Source: Brucellaceae bacterium
GTDB lineage: Bacteria > Pseudomonadota > Alphaproteobacteria > Rhizobiales > Rhizobiaceae
Assembly (NCBI GenBank): GCA_020637775.1
Contig: JACKJV010000001.1
Coordinates: forward strand, 434,001-498,000
Direction: 5' to 3'
DNA: 64,000 nucleotides
Position numbers and translations under genes: made by a program. A model generated the notes under the pieces. That model ran no database searches. It had not been told where the DNA came from and saw nothing but the letters and a program-made list of their open reading frames with translations. This document shows, piece after piece, positions 30,312-43,550 of this stretch; position 1 is the first letter of the stretch; each line of letters opens with the position of its first letter.

Positions 30312-32243
30312 TCAAGCCCGCGAGGGAGGCGTGACGGCCATTGCCTCTTCCATGCCAAGCGCCGCGAGCGCCTGTGCCACGATATGCGGTGCATTGAGAC
30401 CGGCCTCGTCATACATTTTCGACGGGCTGTCATGCTGGATGAAACTGTCCGGCAGAACCATGGAGCGGATGCGCAGGCCATGGTCGAGATGACCTGACTG
30501 GGCCAGGAAGTGCAGCACATGGCTGCCGAATCCGCCCACCGCGCCCTCCTCGATCGTGATCAGCACTTCATGTTCGCGCGCCAGCCGCGCGATCATGTCC
30601 TCGTCCAGCGGCTTGGCAAAGCGCGCATCGGCAACGGTGGTCGAAAGGCCGCGCGTCTCCAGATCCTCGGCAGCCCTGATGCACTCGGCCAGCCGGGCGC
30701 CGAAGGAAAGCAGTGCGATCTTCGTGCCTTCGCGCACCACGCGGCCCTTGCCCAGCGCCAGCACCTGCCCGCGTTCCGGCATGTCCACGCCGACGCCCTC
30801 GCCACGCGGAAACCGGAAGGCGGATGGCCGGTCCTCGATGGCCAGCGACGTGGCCACCATGTGCTTGAGTTCCGCCTCGTCCGCCGCGGCCATGACGACG
30901 AAGCCGGGCAGGTTCGCCAGATAGGCGATGTCGAAGGAGCCGGCATGCGTCGGGCCGTCGGCCCCCACCAACCCGGCCCGGTCAATGGCAAAACGCACCG
31001 GAAGCCCCTGAATCGCCACGTCATGGACCACCTGGTCATAGCCGCGTTGCAGGAAGGTGGAATAGATCGCGCAGACCGGCTTCATGCCCGCCCCCGCCAG
31101 TCCGGCGGCAAAGGTCACGGCATGCTGCTCGGCGATGCCCACGTCGAAGGTACGGGCCGGAAAGCGCTTGCCGAACAGGTCGAGCCCGGTGCCGGATGGC
31201 ATGGCCGCGGTGATCGCCACCACGCGGTCATCCTCCTCGGCCTCACGGATCAGGCTCTCGGCGAAGACCCTGGTGTAGGAAGGCGCGTTGGATTTCGCCT
31301 TCTTCTGCTCACCCGTCACCACGTCGAACCGGGCGACGCCATGATACTTGTCGGCGGCCTGTTCGGCCGGCGCATAGCCCTTGCCCTTGCGGGTCAGCGT
31401 GTGGATCAGGACCGGCCCTGTCGCGCGCGCCTTCACGGTGCGCAGCACCGACAGAAGCTGCTCCATGTCATGCCCGTCGATCGGGCCGACATAGGAAAAG
31501 CCCAGTTCCTCGAACAGCGTGCCGCCGACCACCATGCCCTTGACCAGATGCTTGGCCCGCTCCGCGCCTTCCCGGAAGGGTGGCGGCAGGAATTCCAGCG
31601 CACTCCTGGCTATGGACTTGAAATCCTGCAGCGGTTTTTCCGTGTAGAGCCGCGAGAGATAACGCGACATGGCGCCCACCGGCGGGGCAATGGACATCTC
31701 GTTGTCGTTGAGGATGACGAACAGACGCTTGCCCAGGTGCCCGGCATTGTTCAGGGCCTCGTAGGCCATGCCGGCAGACATGGCGCCATCGCCGATGACG
31801 GCGATGGCATCGCCCGTATCCATGCCGAAATCGCGCGCAGCGGCAAAGCCCAGCGCAGCGGAGATGGAGGTGGAGGAATGGGCCGTGCCGAACGGGTCGT
31901 ATTCGCTTTCGGTGCGCTTGGTGAAGCCGGACAGCCCGCCGCCCTGGCGCAGGGTGCGGATCCGGTCGCGCCGGCCGGTCAGGATCTTGTGCGGATAGGC
32001 CTGGTGCCCGACATCCCACACGATCTTGTCGCGCGGGGCATCGAACACCGCATGCAGCGCCACCGTCATCTCGATGACGCCGAGCGAAGCGCCAAGGTGG
32101 CCGCCGGTGACGGAGACCGCCGAAATGGTCTCGGCGCGCAATTCCTGGGCCAGCCGCGCAAGCTCGCCATCCGACAGGCGCTTGAGGTCGGCCGGGCTCT
32201 TTACCTGGTCGAGAAGCGGCGTATGCGGCCTGTCCTGGGTCAC
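30312..32243 (-). CDS. dxs: 1-deoxy-D-xylulose-5-phosphate synthase
   Basis: 643 aa, the normal length. It condenses pyruvate and glyceraldehyde-3-phosphate with thiamine diphosphate in the first step of the MEP isoprenoid pathway. Signatures are [32 protein letters not shown], the TPP motif [18 protein letters not shown] and [18 protein letters not shown]. The start is GTG at 32243 with GGAGG 11 nt upstream; an earlier start at 32294 adds a basic non-family extension. The P450 gene lies upstream on the same strand. Confidence 0.95.
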   Translation of the reverse strand: MTQDRPHTPLLDQVKSPADLKRLSDGELARLAQELRAETISAVSVTGGHLGASLGVIEMTVALHAVFDAPRDKIVWDVGHQAYPHKILTGRRDRIRTLRQGGGLSGFTKRTESEYDPFGTAHSSTSISAALGFAAARDFGMDTGDAIAVIGDGAMSAGMAYEALNNAGHLGKRLFVILNDNEMSIAPPVGAMSRYLSRLYTEKPLQDFKSIARSALEFLPPPFREGAERAKHLVKGMVVGGTLFEELGFSYVGPIDGHDMEQLLSVLRTVKARATGPVLIHTLTRKGKGYAPAEQAADKYHGVARFDVVTGEQKKAKSNAPSYTRVFAESLIREAEEDDRVVAITAAMPSGTGLDLFGKRFPARTFDVGIAEQHAVTFAAGLAGAGMKPVCAIYSTFLQRGYDQVVHDVAIQGLPVRFAIDRAGLVGADGPTHAGSFDIAYLANLPGFVVMAAADEAELKHMVATSLAIEDRPSAFRFPRGEGVGVDMPERGQVLALGKGRVVREGTKIALLSFGARLAECIRAAEDLETRGLSTTVADARFAKPLDEDMIARLAREHEVLITIEEGAVGGFGSHVLHFLAQSGHLDHGLRIRSMVLPDSFIQHDSPSKMYDEAGLNAPHIVAQALAALGMEEAMAVTPPSRA

Positions 32244-32400
32244 GGGCTCGGCCCTCCGGAAGGTTCTTCGGCGCCGCGGGTCGCGGCAATGCAATTTCCT
32301 GCGGTCTCAACTAGTTCAGCCGCCCTGTCTTTGCAACGGGCGTCAAAACACACCTTTGGCCAAAGATGCGGCGGCAGGAAGGCGGAACCGGTCAGCGCTT

Positions 32401-33777
32401 TCATCCGCGCGGGACCGCCACCATCCGCAACCCGCCGTCCGGCTGGGTCGTCAGTTTCTGGACCGGCCAGGGTTCAGGCGCCCCCGGCGCCATGGCGAAG
32501 CGGTAGCGCCGCATCAGCACACCCAATGCGATGACGGCTTCCTGCAAGGCAAAGGCCGCACCGATGCAGATGCGCGGACCCGCGCCGAAGGGCAGGTACT
32601 GGAACCGGTCGATGGCCTCGCGGTTCCCGGGCCAGAAACGTTCGGGCATGAAGGCTTCCGGATCGTCCCAGAGGCGGCGATGGCGGTGCAGCGTCCAGGG
32701 CATGATGAGCACCTGCGTGCCGGCCCTGATCGTGTCGCCCTGCCATTGGAAGTCCTGCAACGCCTCGCGATTGATCGAGGGGGCCGGCGGATAGAGACGC
32801 AGCGCCTCCTCGAAAGCGGCGCGCGTGAACGGCATGGCAGCGAGCCAATCATAGGGATCGGCCACGCTTGCGGTCACGCGGTCCACCTCTTCCTCGATGC
32901 GCTCGCGCTGCTCCGGCGCATGCGCCAGCAGGTAGAAGGTCCAGCCAAGCGCCCGTGCCGTGGTCTCGTGGCCGGCGCCGATGAAGGTGATGATGTTGTC
33001 TTCCACCTCGTCGCGGGTCAGCCCGTACGGTCCTTCGGCCTTGAGAAGCAGGGTGAGGAAATCCTCCGGCGCGTCCTCGCCGCGCTCCAGCCGCTTGCGC
33101 CGCATGTCCATGGTCTCGCGCACGATCTGGCGGAAGAAGGCCAGCGCCTTGCGCCCCCTGAGCCGCGTGATGCGCGGCAGCCAGTCCGGCGCGGCCAGAA
33201 GGTCCAGCGGATCGACCCGCCCCATGGTCTCCAGCAAGCGTTCCACCCGGTCGCCGAATTGCTCCGGCTCGCCGGCGATCTCGTTGGAGAACAGCGTTTC
33301 TGCCAGGATTTCATAGGTCAGTTGCGTCATGTCATGGGCCATGTCGAACGGCCCGTCGCGCGTCTCGTAGAGCGCGGCGAAGCGCTCGGCCCGCGCCAGC
33401 ATGGGGCCTGCGAAACCACGGATATGGCGTGGCGTGAAGACCGGCGCCATGGCCTTGCGCCCGCGCTTCCAGGTCTCGCCTTCGGCCGTCAGCAAGCCGT
33501 CGCGCAGGATGGGACGCAGGATCTTCTGGCGCACCCGCGCCATGCGGAAATCGCGTGCGTTTTCCACCAGCACGTGGCGCACCAGCGCCGGGTCGTTGAC
33601 GATCAGGAGCGGCCCGCCGACGCCGCCGCGAATGTGGATGACCGGCTCGTTGTAGGAAGGCTCGCCCCACAGTTCCAGTGGATTGCGGTAGACGATGCGG
33701 ACCATCTGCAGGAAGGATGGCGGCGTCGTGCGCGGCTTGGGCGCAGGCGGCAGGAAGGGCTGCGGTCGGGTATCCAT
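32401..33777 (-). CDS. Cytochrome P450
   Basis: 458 aa. The oxygen-binding I-helix motif GAGHETTAR, the K-helix EALR (ExxR) and the heme-binding FGAGPRICIG with Cys404 as thiolate ligand are all intact. The overall look (PERFWPGNRE, FLPPAPKPRT N terminus) resembles fatty-acid or terpenoid hydroxylases of the CYP102/CYP4-like type, but substrate and redox partners are not encoded nearby. The ATG at 33777 was chosen over a TTG at 33804. Divergent from gyrB and co-oriented with dxs. Confidence 0.92.
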   Translation of the reverse strand: MDTRPQPFLPPAPKPRTTPPSFLQMVRIVYRNPLELWGEPSYNEPVIHIRGGVGGPLLIVNDPALVRHVLVENARDFRMARVRQKILRPILRDGLLTAEGETWKRGRKAMAPVFTPRHIRGFAGPMLARAERFAALYETRDGPFDMAHDMTQLTYEILAETLFSNEIAGEPEQFGDRVERLLETMGRVDPLDLLAAPDWLPRITRLRGRKALAFFRQIVRETMDMRRKRLERGEDAPEDFLTLLLKAEGPYGLTRDEVEDNIITFIGAGHETTARALGWTFYLLAHAPEQRERIEEEVDRVTASVADPYDWLAAMPFTRAAFEEALRLYPPAPSINREALQDFQWQGDTIRAGTQVLIMPWTLHRHRRLWDDPEAFMPERFWPGNREAIDRFQYLPFGAGPRICIGAAFALQEAVIALGVLMRRYRFAMAPGAPEPWPVQKLTTQPDGGLRMVAVPRG

Positions 33778-33835
33778 GGGCGTGTCACTCCGGCTCGCCT
33801 TCAAGATAGGTCAGCCGGTGCCGATGCGCCAGTGA

Positions 33836-37299
<3,464 letters not shown>

Positions 37300-37323
37300 C
37301 ACGCGATTTCCGGGCAAGTGACA

Positions 37324-37351
37324 GGGCCGGAGGCGCTGCCACCGCCGGCCC
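37324..37351. terminator. Possible hairpin terminator between convergent genes
   Basis: GGGCCGG (37324-37330) pairs with CCGGCCC (37345-37351). There is no T tract; it lies between the convergent thioesterase gene and the lig/gal operon. Confidence 0.3.
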
Positions 37352-37379
37352 GGATTACATCACCGGCCTGCCGCTTCCA

Positions 37380-38222
37380 TCAGGCGGCGCTTTCCAGAAC
37401 CATCGTGCCAGCGCCGGTGTTGGAAATCGGGATATGGTAGTTCTCGGTGACCTTGGTCACCTTGTCGCCCAGCGCCCCGCGCATCATCATCCACATCAGG
37501 AATTCCGTGCCCTGCGCACCGGCCTTCTCGACCAGTTCGTGGCGCGTGATCTTCGTCAGCGCGACCGGGTCATCGACAATCTTTTCCATGCACATCTCGT
37601 CGAAGTCGCGGTTGATGAAGCCGGCACGCTCTCCGTCGAGCTGATGCGACAACCCGCCGGTTCCCAGCACCACCACCTTGATGTCCTCCGGCCAGGCGCG
37701 GATGGCGTCGCCCATCGCGCGGCCGAAATCATAAGCCCGTTTCAGCGTCGGGATCGGATGCTGCACGGTGTTGGCCGAGACGGGAATGACGCGCGGCATG
37801 TCCGGCCCGCGATCCGGCCAGAAAAGCTGCATCGGCACGGTGAAGCCGTGGTCGACGGGCAGTTCCTGGCAGGAGGTCACGTCGAACTCGTGCTCCACAA
37901 TGTGCTCGATGATGTGCCAGGAGAGTTCGGGATAGTCCGGATAGGGGGCCATGACCGGAAGCCCCCAGCCTTCGTCGGCATTCTGGTATTCATGTGCCGC
38001 GCCGATGGCGAAGGTGGGCATCTGGTCCAGGAAGAAGGCCAGGCCATGGTCGTTGTAGATGACCACGGCCACATCCGGCTTGTGGTCGGCCAGCCATTGA
38101 TGAACCGCCGGATAGCCGTCGAAGAAGGGCTTCCAGTATGGGTCGTCGTAAAGCTTCTTCGCGATCGCATTGCCGACAGCGGGAATGTGGGATGTCGTCA
38201 GTCCGCCGATGATCGTGGCCAT
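37380..38222 (-). CDS. Class III extradiol ring-cleavage dioxygenase, beta subunit (LigB type, copy 1)
   Basis: 280 aa. LigB-fold catalytic subunit with Fe(II)-ligand segments TSHIPAVGNA near the N terminus, YNDHGLAFFLDQMPTFAIG and LPVDHGFTVPMQLF, and the GTGGLSHQLDGERAGFIN loop. This last loop is closer to gallate dioxygenase (GalA/DesB) than to copy 2, so it may open gallate or another catechol acid. Start 38222 has GGAGG 8 nt upstream; the ATG at 38228 overlaps the alpha stop (ATGA) but sits too close to that ribosome site. Last gene of the minus-strand operon. Confidence 0.88.
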   Translation of the reverse strand: MATIIGGLTTSHIPAVGNAIAKKLYDDPYWKPFFDGYPAVHQWLADHKPDVAVVIYNDHGLAFFLDQMPTFAIGAAHEYQNADEGWGLPVMAPYPDYPELSWHIIEHIVEHEFDVTSCQELPVDHGFTVPMQLFWPDRGPDMPRVIPVSANTVQHPIPTLKRAYDFGRAMGDAIRAWPEDIKVVVLGTGGLSHQLDGERAGFINRDFDEMCMEKIVDDPVALTKITRHELVEKAGAQGTEFLMWMMMRGALGDKVTKVTENYHIPISNTGAGTMVLESAA

Positions 38223-38224
38223 GG

Positions 38225-38587
38225 TCATTTCCTCCCCGCAGCGAGCAGTTTTTCCTTGAAGGCTTCCGTGGTCATGCCGGTCTGCTGCGCGCCGACATCC
38301 TGCACGGAAAGGCCGAATATGCCGGCCAGCTTGGCGAGGTAGTAGATGTTTCCGCCCGCCTCGATCATCCGGAGGACATTGAGCGAGCGCACCGCCTCCT
38401 TCTGGGTGTCGGTGAGCTTGTATTTCGTCATGTAGGCTTCCGGGTCCGCCTTGAAGGCCGCCCGGTTTTCCGCCTCGTTGAACGAGTAGCACATCTTGTT
38501 GAGCTGGTAGCCCTTCATGGCCTGCCGGCCGTCAAAGAGCGTCGTCCCCGGGATGGAGACGTGATGGTCGAATGGCGCCTGTTCCAT
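38225..38587 (-). CDS. Class III extradiol dioxygenase, alpha subunit (LigA type, copy 1)
   Basis: 120 aa. The small helical LigA domain that covers the active site of the LigB subunit: IPGTTLFDGRQAMKGYQLNKMCYSF, DPEAYMTKYKLTDTQKEAV and MIEAGGNIYYLAKLAGIFG. The start at 38587 has AGGAAGG just upstream. It precedes and nearly overlaps its beta partner, giving an alpha2beta2 enzyme. It is intact, unlike the second copy at 44531. Confidence 0.88.
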   Translation of the reverse strand: MEQAPFDHHVSIPGTTLFDGRQAMKGYQLNKMCYSFNEAENRAAFKADPEAYMTKYKLTDTQKEAVRSLNVLRMIEAGGNIYYLAKLAGIFGLSVQDVGAQQTGMTTEAFKEKLLAAGRK

Positions 38588-38639
38588 GGCCCTTCCTTTC
38601 TCGTCGTTTCTCCTGTCCCTCCGGGCTTTCGGCCCTTCG

Positions 38640-39530
38640 TTATCGACCCCAGTAAAGGCGCATCGGGTTGTCCACCAGAAGCGCTTTCCGGAGTTCTTCA
38701 TTGACGGCGATCTTCGGAATGAAGTCGGTCAGCTTGCCGTCGTCGGGCATGTGCGACTTCATGTTCGGGTGCGGCCAGTCGGTGCCCCACAGCACGCGGT
38801 CGGGGAAGGTCTCCACGATCCGCTTCGCAAACGGCACCACGTCGTCATAGCCGTCCGGCCCGGTGACAGACAGGCGCTCCGGGCAGGAAACCTTGGACCA
38901 GATGTTGTCATTCTCGGCCATCAGGTCGACGAAGCGCTGGAAGCCGGGGCTGTCGACGCCGGCGGCAATATCGGGCCGGCCCATGTGATCGACGACGATG
39001 GTCGTCGGCAACTGCTTCAGGAAGGGCGTCAGCTCTTCCAGGTCCTGCGCCTCGAAATAGACGACGATGTGCCAGCCAAGCGTGGCGATCTTTTCGGCAA
39101 TGCCGAGGAAAACCGCCTTCGGCGTGGCATCCACCAGCCGCTTGACGAAGTTGAAGCGCACGCCGCGCACGCCGGCCTCGTCCATGGCCTTCAATTCGTC
39201 CATGGTGATGTCAGGCCCGACGGAGGCCACGCCGCGTGCCTTGTCGCCCGCCGCCCGGCAGGCGTCGACCAGTGCCCGGTTGTCCTTGCCGTGGCAGGTG
39301 GCCTGCACGATCACGTTGCGCGAGAAGCCCAGGAAATCGCGCAGCTCGAACAGTTTCTCCTTGGGCGCATCGCAGGGTGTGTATTTGCGCTCCGGCGCGT
39401 AAGGGAACACGTCGCCCGGTCCGAAGACGTGGCAATGGGCATCCACCGCGCCCGGCGGCGGCGTGAAGGCCGGCTTCGACGGGTTGGGATGAAACGGCAG
39501 CCAGTCCGCGTCCATTGTGAATGTGCTCAT
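38640..39530 (-). CDS. ligI: 2-pyrone-4,6-dicarboxylate lactonase
   Basis: 296 aa amidohydrolase. It hydrolyses 2-pyrone-4,6-dicarboxylate (PDC), the product of LigC, to 4-oxalomesaconate. The barrel begins AVDAHCHVFGPGDVFPYAPERKYTP, with the family's His pair, and later has VDHMGRPD and WGTDWPHPN, where the catalytic Asp lies. The start at 39530 has AGGAAAG upstream. It lies between the tautomerase gene and the LigAB-like pair. Confidence 0.93.
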   Translation of the reverse strand: MSTFTMDADWLPFHPNPSKPAFTPPPGAVDAHCHVFGPGDVFPYAPERKYTPCDAPKEKLFELRDFLGFSRNVIVQATCHGKDNRALVDACRAAGDKARGVASVGPDITMDELKAMDEAGVRGVRFNFVKRLVDATPKAVFLGIAEKIATLGWHIVVYFEAQDLEELTPFLKQLPTTIVVDHMGRPDIAAGVDSPGFQRFVDLMAENDNIWSKVSCPERLSVTGPDGYDDVVPFAKRIVETFPDRVLWGTDWPHPNMKSHMPDDGKLTDFIPKIAVNEELRKALLVDNPMRLYWGR

Positions 39531-39546
39531 CGTCTTTCCTCGTTCC

Positions 39547-40617
39547 TCAGGCGCCGAAGACGGTGCCGTCAAAAAGCTTGCGCGCGGTCCGCAGGATGCC
39601 GGCGCTTTCCATCGTCCCGTCCTTGTTCATGTCCGCGATCACCGTCATTTCGCCGGTCGGATGCTCGATGGCCAACGCCTTGCGGCTGCCCTCCGGGATG
39701 GACGCCATGGCTGCCGCCGGCGAGCCGGGAAGCAGGCAGGCGGTCGCCACCGACACCGCGCCCAGCACGCCGATGGAGGCATGGCAGCGGTGCGGAATGA
39801 AGGTGCGCGTCGAGATCGCGCCGCCATTGCGGGCCGGGCTGACCATGGTCATCTTCGGCACGGATTTCCTTTCCACGTCGCCGAGATTCATCATCGGCCC
39901 GCATTTCAGCCGGATCGCCTCCAGCCTGGCACGCAGGTCGCCATTGGCTTCCAGTTCCTCGCGCGTTTCCGTGCCGGAAATACCCATGTCTTCGGCCCGC
40001 AGCACGACGCATGGCATGCCATTGTCGATCATGGTCACTTCCACGCCGTCCACCACGTCGACCGCGTTGCCGGTGGGCAGAAGCGCACCGCAGGACGAGC
40101 CCGCCGTGTCACGGAAGGTCAGGGGAATGGCCGCCGCCGTGCCCGGCACGCCATCGATGCGCGCTTCGCCGCGATAGGCCACGCGCCCGCCCGGTGTCTG
40201 TACCCGGGCCACGGCGATCTGGCCGGTATTCTCCATGTAGATGGAGACCTCCGTCTCTTCATCCCGCGCCGCCACAAGGCCGCGTTCGATGGCGAAGGGC
40301 CCGATTCCGGCAAGGATGTTGCCGCAGTTCTGCGCGTCGGTGACGATGGCCTGGTCAACGAAGACCTGAAGGAAGAGGTAGTCGACGTCCACGCCGTCGC
40401 GATCCGACTTCCTGACCACCGCGACCTTGGAGGTCAGCGGATCGGCGCCGCCCATGCCGTCGATCTGGCGGCTGTCGGGCGAACCCATCATCGACAGCAG
40501 GAAGGCGTCGCGTGCGGCCGTGTCGCCCGGCAGGTCATCGGCCAGGAAGTAGCCGCCCTTGGACGTGCCGCCACGCATCCACATGCAGCGGATGCCGTCA
40601 CCGGCGTCCTCAGACAT
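39547..40617 (-). CDS. galD: 4-oxalomesaconate tautomerase (PrpF family)
   Basis: 356 aa, diaminopimelate-epimerase-like fold. It opens with [14 protein letters not shown], the PrpF/GalD signature, and has [18 protein letters not shown] and [16 protein letters not shown] later. It converts keto-4-oxalomesaconate to the enol form needed by the hydratase (GalD in Pseudomonas, LigU in Sphingobium). The start overlaps the aldolase stop by 8 bp. The assignment to this reaction rather than another PrpF isomerase rests on the pathway context. Confidence 0.88.
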   Translation of the reverse strand: MSEDAGDGIRCMWMRGGTSKGGYFLADDLPGDTAARDAFLLSMMGSPDSRQIDGMGGADPLTSKVAVVRKSDRDGVDVDYLFLQVFVDQAIVTDAQNCGNILAGIGPFAIERGLVAARDEETEVSIYMENTGQIAVARVQTPGGRVAYRGEARIDGVPGTAAAIPLTFRDTAGSSCGALLPTGNAVDVVDGVEVTMIDNGMPCVVLRAEDMGISGTETREELEANGDLRARLEAIRLKCGPMMNLGDVERKSVPKMTMVSPARNGGAISTRTFIPHRCHASIGVLGAVSVATACLLPGSPAAAMASIPEGSRKALAIEHPTGEMTVIADMNKDGTMESAGILRTARKLFDGTVFGA

Positions 40618-41302
40618 ATTTCAGGCCCTTTTCCTTGAGCCGGTCGCGCATGTTGTAGATGTCGAGGCCGAGTTCGCCGGCGGCCAGCCGCTTGCGCTTC
40701 TCCTCTTCGGCATCCATCCGCTTGCGCGCCTTGGCGAGCACCTCTTCGGCCTCCTCGCGGCGCACCACGCACACGCCATCGTCATCGGCCACGATCACAT
40801 CGCCGGGTCGGACATATTCACCGGCGCAGACGATCGGCACGTTCACCGATCCGAGCGTTTCCTTGACCGTGCCCTGCGCGAAAACCGCCTTCGACCAGAC
40901 CGGGAATTTCATCTGGGTGAGGTCGCGCGTGTCGCGCACGCCGGCATCGATGATGAGGCCGACGCCGCCGCGCGCCTGCATGGAGGTCGCCAGCAGGTCG
41001 CCGAAATAGCCGTCCTCGCAGGGGCTGGTCGGCGCCAGCACGAGAATGTCGCCGGCCTGAACCTGCTCGATGGCCACGTGGACCATCCAGTTGTCGCCGG
41101 GCGGCGCGGATATGGTGACCGCCGAGGCCGCCACCTGGGCGCCCGGATAGATCGGCCGCATGTGGGAGGCCAGCAGGCCCTTGCGGCCCTGTGCCTCGTG
41201 AACCGTGGCGACACCGGCCTCGGCCAGACCCTTGATGACCTCCGGGTCGGCGCGCTCGATGGTCTGGACGACGACGCCCGCCTGCGTGGTGGAACCGGCC
41301 AT
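40610..41302 (-). CDS. ligK: 4-carboxy-4-hydroxy-2-oxoadipate aldolase / oxaloacetate decarboxylase
   Basis: 230 aa, RraA-like class II aldolase (LigK/GalC). The active-site segment is [31 protein letters not shown], holding the Arg-Asp metal and substrate contacts; [17 protein letters not shown] follows. It cleaves the hydratase product to pyruvate and oxaloacetate, the last step of the route. It lies 24 bp after galB and overlaps galD. Confidence 0.93.
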   Translation of the reverse strand: MAGSTTQAGVVVQTIERADPEVIKGLAEAGVATVHEAQGRKGLLASHMRPIYPGAQVAASAVTISAPPGDNWMVHVAIEQVQAGDILVLAPTSPCEDGYFGDLLATSMQARGGVGLIIDAGVRDTRDLTQMKFPVWSKAVFAQGTVKETLGSVNVPIVCAGEYVRPGDVIVADDDGVCVVRREEAEEVLAKARKRMDAEEEKRKRLAAGELGLDIYNMRDRLKEKGLKYV

Positions 41303-41326
41303 GGCCCTGCCTCCTTCGTTAAGCGA

Positions 41327-42058
41327 TCAGAGTTCGTCGACGGTGCGCGGGAAGACCGACTGGAAGCCCTCGGCATAGCGCGCATTGCGCCCGCCCGACT
41401 GGCCGCCGGAATTTCGGCGGAAATGGTTGCCGCGATTTTCCGCGACATTGGTGTAGAAGTGCCAGAGATGCTCCTGACCCTGCATGCATTCGATGGCCGC
41501 CTTCTTCTTCTCCCACACCGGCGTGATGTCGAGGAACACGTCGGGCTTCCAGCCCATCTGCTCGGTCTGGTGCGGTTCGAAGAGATAGAGCTGCGGCGCG
41601 CCGAGCACCTTCTGACCCGGATTGTGCCCCCAGGCCTGGGCAATCATGCGGCACTCCAGCACGAACCTGGTCGTGTTCATGTGGTCGGTATTGTACGGAT
41701 CCCACATCGAATGGCTCATCATGAAGGCCGGCTGGACGTCGCGGATGAGGTCGACCGTCCTTTCACGGGCTTCCGGCCCGAAGTCGAGCGGATAGTCGCC
41801 CAGATCGAAGAACCGGATGTCGTGGACGCCAAGCGCCTTGGCGGCGTTCTCGGCTTCCTTGCGGCGCGCGTCCTTGACCACGTCCAGCGTCATGCCCTCC
41901 TGCTTCCACAGCTTGGCGCTTTCGCCGCGCTCGCCATAGGACAGGCAGCAGACGGTGACATTGTAGCCGAGTTCCTGGTGCAGGGCGATGGCGCCGCCTG
42001 CCCGCCAGACGAAATCGGCGGCATGGGCGGAGATGACGAGAGCGGTCTTGCTGGACAT
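41327..42058 (-). CDS. galB: 4-oxalomesaconate hydratase, PIG-L (GalB) type
   Basis: 243 aa. It begins SSKTALVISAHAADFVWRAGG, followed by SYGERGESAKLWKQEGMT, and has SHSMWDPYNTDHMNTTRFVLE, PHQTEQMGW and GQEHLWHFYTNVA. This collinear set matches Pseudomonas putida GalB, a zinc-dependent PIG-L family hydratase. The usual PIG-L HPDD is replaced by HAAD. The gene replaces the unrelated amidohydrolase LigJ of Sphingobium. The start at 42058 has GGAAGGAAA upstream. First gene of the minus-strand operon and divergent from lysR. Confidence 0.92.
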   Translation of the reverse strand: MSSKTALVISAHAADFVWRAGGAIALHQELGYNVTVCCLSYGERGESAKLWKQEGMTLDVVKDARRKEAENAAKALGVHDIRFFDLGDYPLDFGPEARERTVDLIRDVQPAFMMSHSMWDPYNTDHMNTTRFVLECRMIAQAWGHNPGQKVLGAPQLYLFEPHQTEQMGWKPDVFLDITPVWEKKKAAIECMQGQEHLWHFYTNVAENRGNHFRRNSGGQSGGRNARYAEGFQSVFPRTVDEL

Positions 42059-42160
42059 GAACGTTTCCTTCCCGGGGCAGACGGCGGACTGCCGTGATGG
42101 CATTTGACCCAATCTAGCGCCGACAAGCCCCATGCCGCCAATCCGAAGACAAGCCATGGC

Positions 42161-42176
42161 ATAAGCTTTTGCTATA
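42161..42176. promoter_or_regulatory. Candidate LysR-type operator
   Basis: ATAAGCTTTTGCTATA: an AGC-TTTT-GCT dyad containing T-N11-A (42162 to 42174). It lies in the 154-bp divergent region between galB and the LysR gene, 37 bp before the latter's ATG, the usual recognition-site position. Confidence 0.42.
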
Positions 42177-42212
42177 GGCTACGATCCAGCGCAAGAAACC
42201 GGAACGCCGCGC

Positions 42213-43442
42213 ATGAATGACGCCCTGCCGAATTTCCGCCATTTGCGGGTTTTCCGCGAAGTGGCCCGGCTCCGTTCGGTCAGCGCTGCCGCCGAACAGG
42301 TTCACCTGTCGCAGCCGGCGGTCACACAGGCCATTTGCAAGCTGGAGGGGGAACTTGGCGCGGACCTTTTCGAGCGGCGCAGCGACGGCATGTACCTGAC
42401 CGGTATCGGCGCCACGTTCCTGACGCGTGTGGCGGCTGCACTGGACCATGTCGAGGCCGGCGCGCGCGAGGCCAGCCGCGTGGGCCTGCGCCAGGCCGGG
42501 CGCGGGTTCACCCGCTTCGACCGGCTGATCACCTCGGCCCAGTTGCGGGCATTGGCGGCGCTGTCGGATTCGTCGAACTTTTCCATGGCGGCGCGCGCGC
42601 TGGGGGTCTCCCAGCCCTCGGTTCATCGCGCGGCGCGCAACCTGGAAAAGGTCTCCGGGATCGAACTGTTCAAGAGCGCGCCGGAAGGCGTCTCGCTGAC
42701 CCATGCCGCCCAGGCCCTGGCCCAGAGGACCAAGCTGGCCTTCGCGGAACTGAAACAGGGGTTCGAGGAGATCGGCGAGCATCTTGGCCGCGATTCCTCG
42801 GTCATTACCGTCGGATCGCTGCCGCTTGCTCGCAGTTCCATCATGCCGCGCGCCATCAATGCCATGGTCGCTGCGCGGCCCCATGTGCAAATCCGTGTGA
42901 TCGACGGCGTCTACGAAACCCTTCTGGCCCGCCTTCGCTCCGGCGAGATCGATTTCCTGATCGGCGCCTTGCGCCATCCGCCGCCCGCCGACGACGTGGC
43001 ACAGGAACGCCTGTTCGACGATCCGCTGACCATTGTCGCCGGCGCCCACCATCCCCTGGCCGGCCGACGCAATGTATCCATTGCCGAAACGCTGGATTGG
43101 CCATGGGTGGCGCCGCCGCGCCCGACACCGGCGGGAAGCTACCTCTTCGACACGCTGAAGATCCAGGAGCGTGAACAAACGCCCGTGCGCGTCGTTTCCT
43201 CGTCGCTGGCGCTTCTGCGCGGCCTGCTGACGAGCGGCGACTACATTACCATTATATCGGCCCATCAGGTCCGCCACGAAATGGAGCAGGGCCTCGTGGC
43301 GGCGCTCGACATCGCGCTGGAGGCCAGCAGCCGCGCCATCGGCCTGACTTTCCGAGAGGGATGGCGCCCGACTCCCGCCCAATCGCTGTTTCTCGATCTC
43401 GTGCGCGAGGCGGCAAGCGAGGCAATGCGCGAACCGGGCTGA
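42213..43442 (+). CDS. LysR-family regulator with two tandem winged-helix domains
   Basis: 409 aa, about 100 longer than a typical LysR protein. Residues 8-67 form a standard HTH (VSAAAEQVHLSQPAVTQAI, then LGADLFERR). A second HTH lies at 106-165 (FSMAARALGVSQPSVHRAA, then SGIELFKS). A LysR substrate-binding domain follows from about 196 (VITVGSLPLARSSIMPRAI). Each HTH has its own downstream helix. It is divergent from the galB operon and upstream of the DUF1932-ligA-ligB-ligC genes, so it likely controls both arms in response to protocatechuate, gallate or a ring-cleavage product. Both units are in one continuous frame. Confidence 0.9.
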   Translation: MNDALPNFRHLRVFREVARLRSVSAAAEQVHLSQPAVTQAICKLEGELGADLFERRSDGMYLTGIGATFLTRVAAALDHVEAGAREASRVGLRQAGRGFTRFDRLITSAQLRALAALSDSSNFSMAARALGVSQPSVHRAARNLEKVSGIELFKSAPEGVSLTHAAQALAQRTKLAFAELKQGFEEIGEHLGRDSSVITVGSLPLARSSIMPRAINAMVAARPHVQIRVIDGVYETLLARLRSGEIDFLIGALRHPPPADDVAQERLFDDPLTIVAGAHHPLAGRRNVSIAETLDWPWVAPPRPTPAGSYLFDTLKIQEREQTPVRVVSSSLALLRGLLTSGDYITIISAHQVRHEMEQGLVAALDIALEASSRAIGLTFREGWRPTPAQSLFLDLVREAASEAMREPG

Positions 43443-43550
43443 TGCGGCACCTATACGGAAAATCAATACGGCCCGTGGCGTTCCAATGTGCGCGGCAGCA
43501 GCCTTGCTGCTATGGTCACGTCAATCAGGGAAATGACCGAGGGAAACGCC

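Noticed and set aside
30510-32534. Long plus-strand reading frame of about 674 codons opposite dxs
   Set aside because: Shadow of dxs; no recognisable motif, no ribosome site, and codon use unlike a gene.
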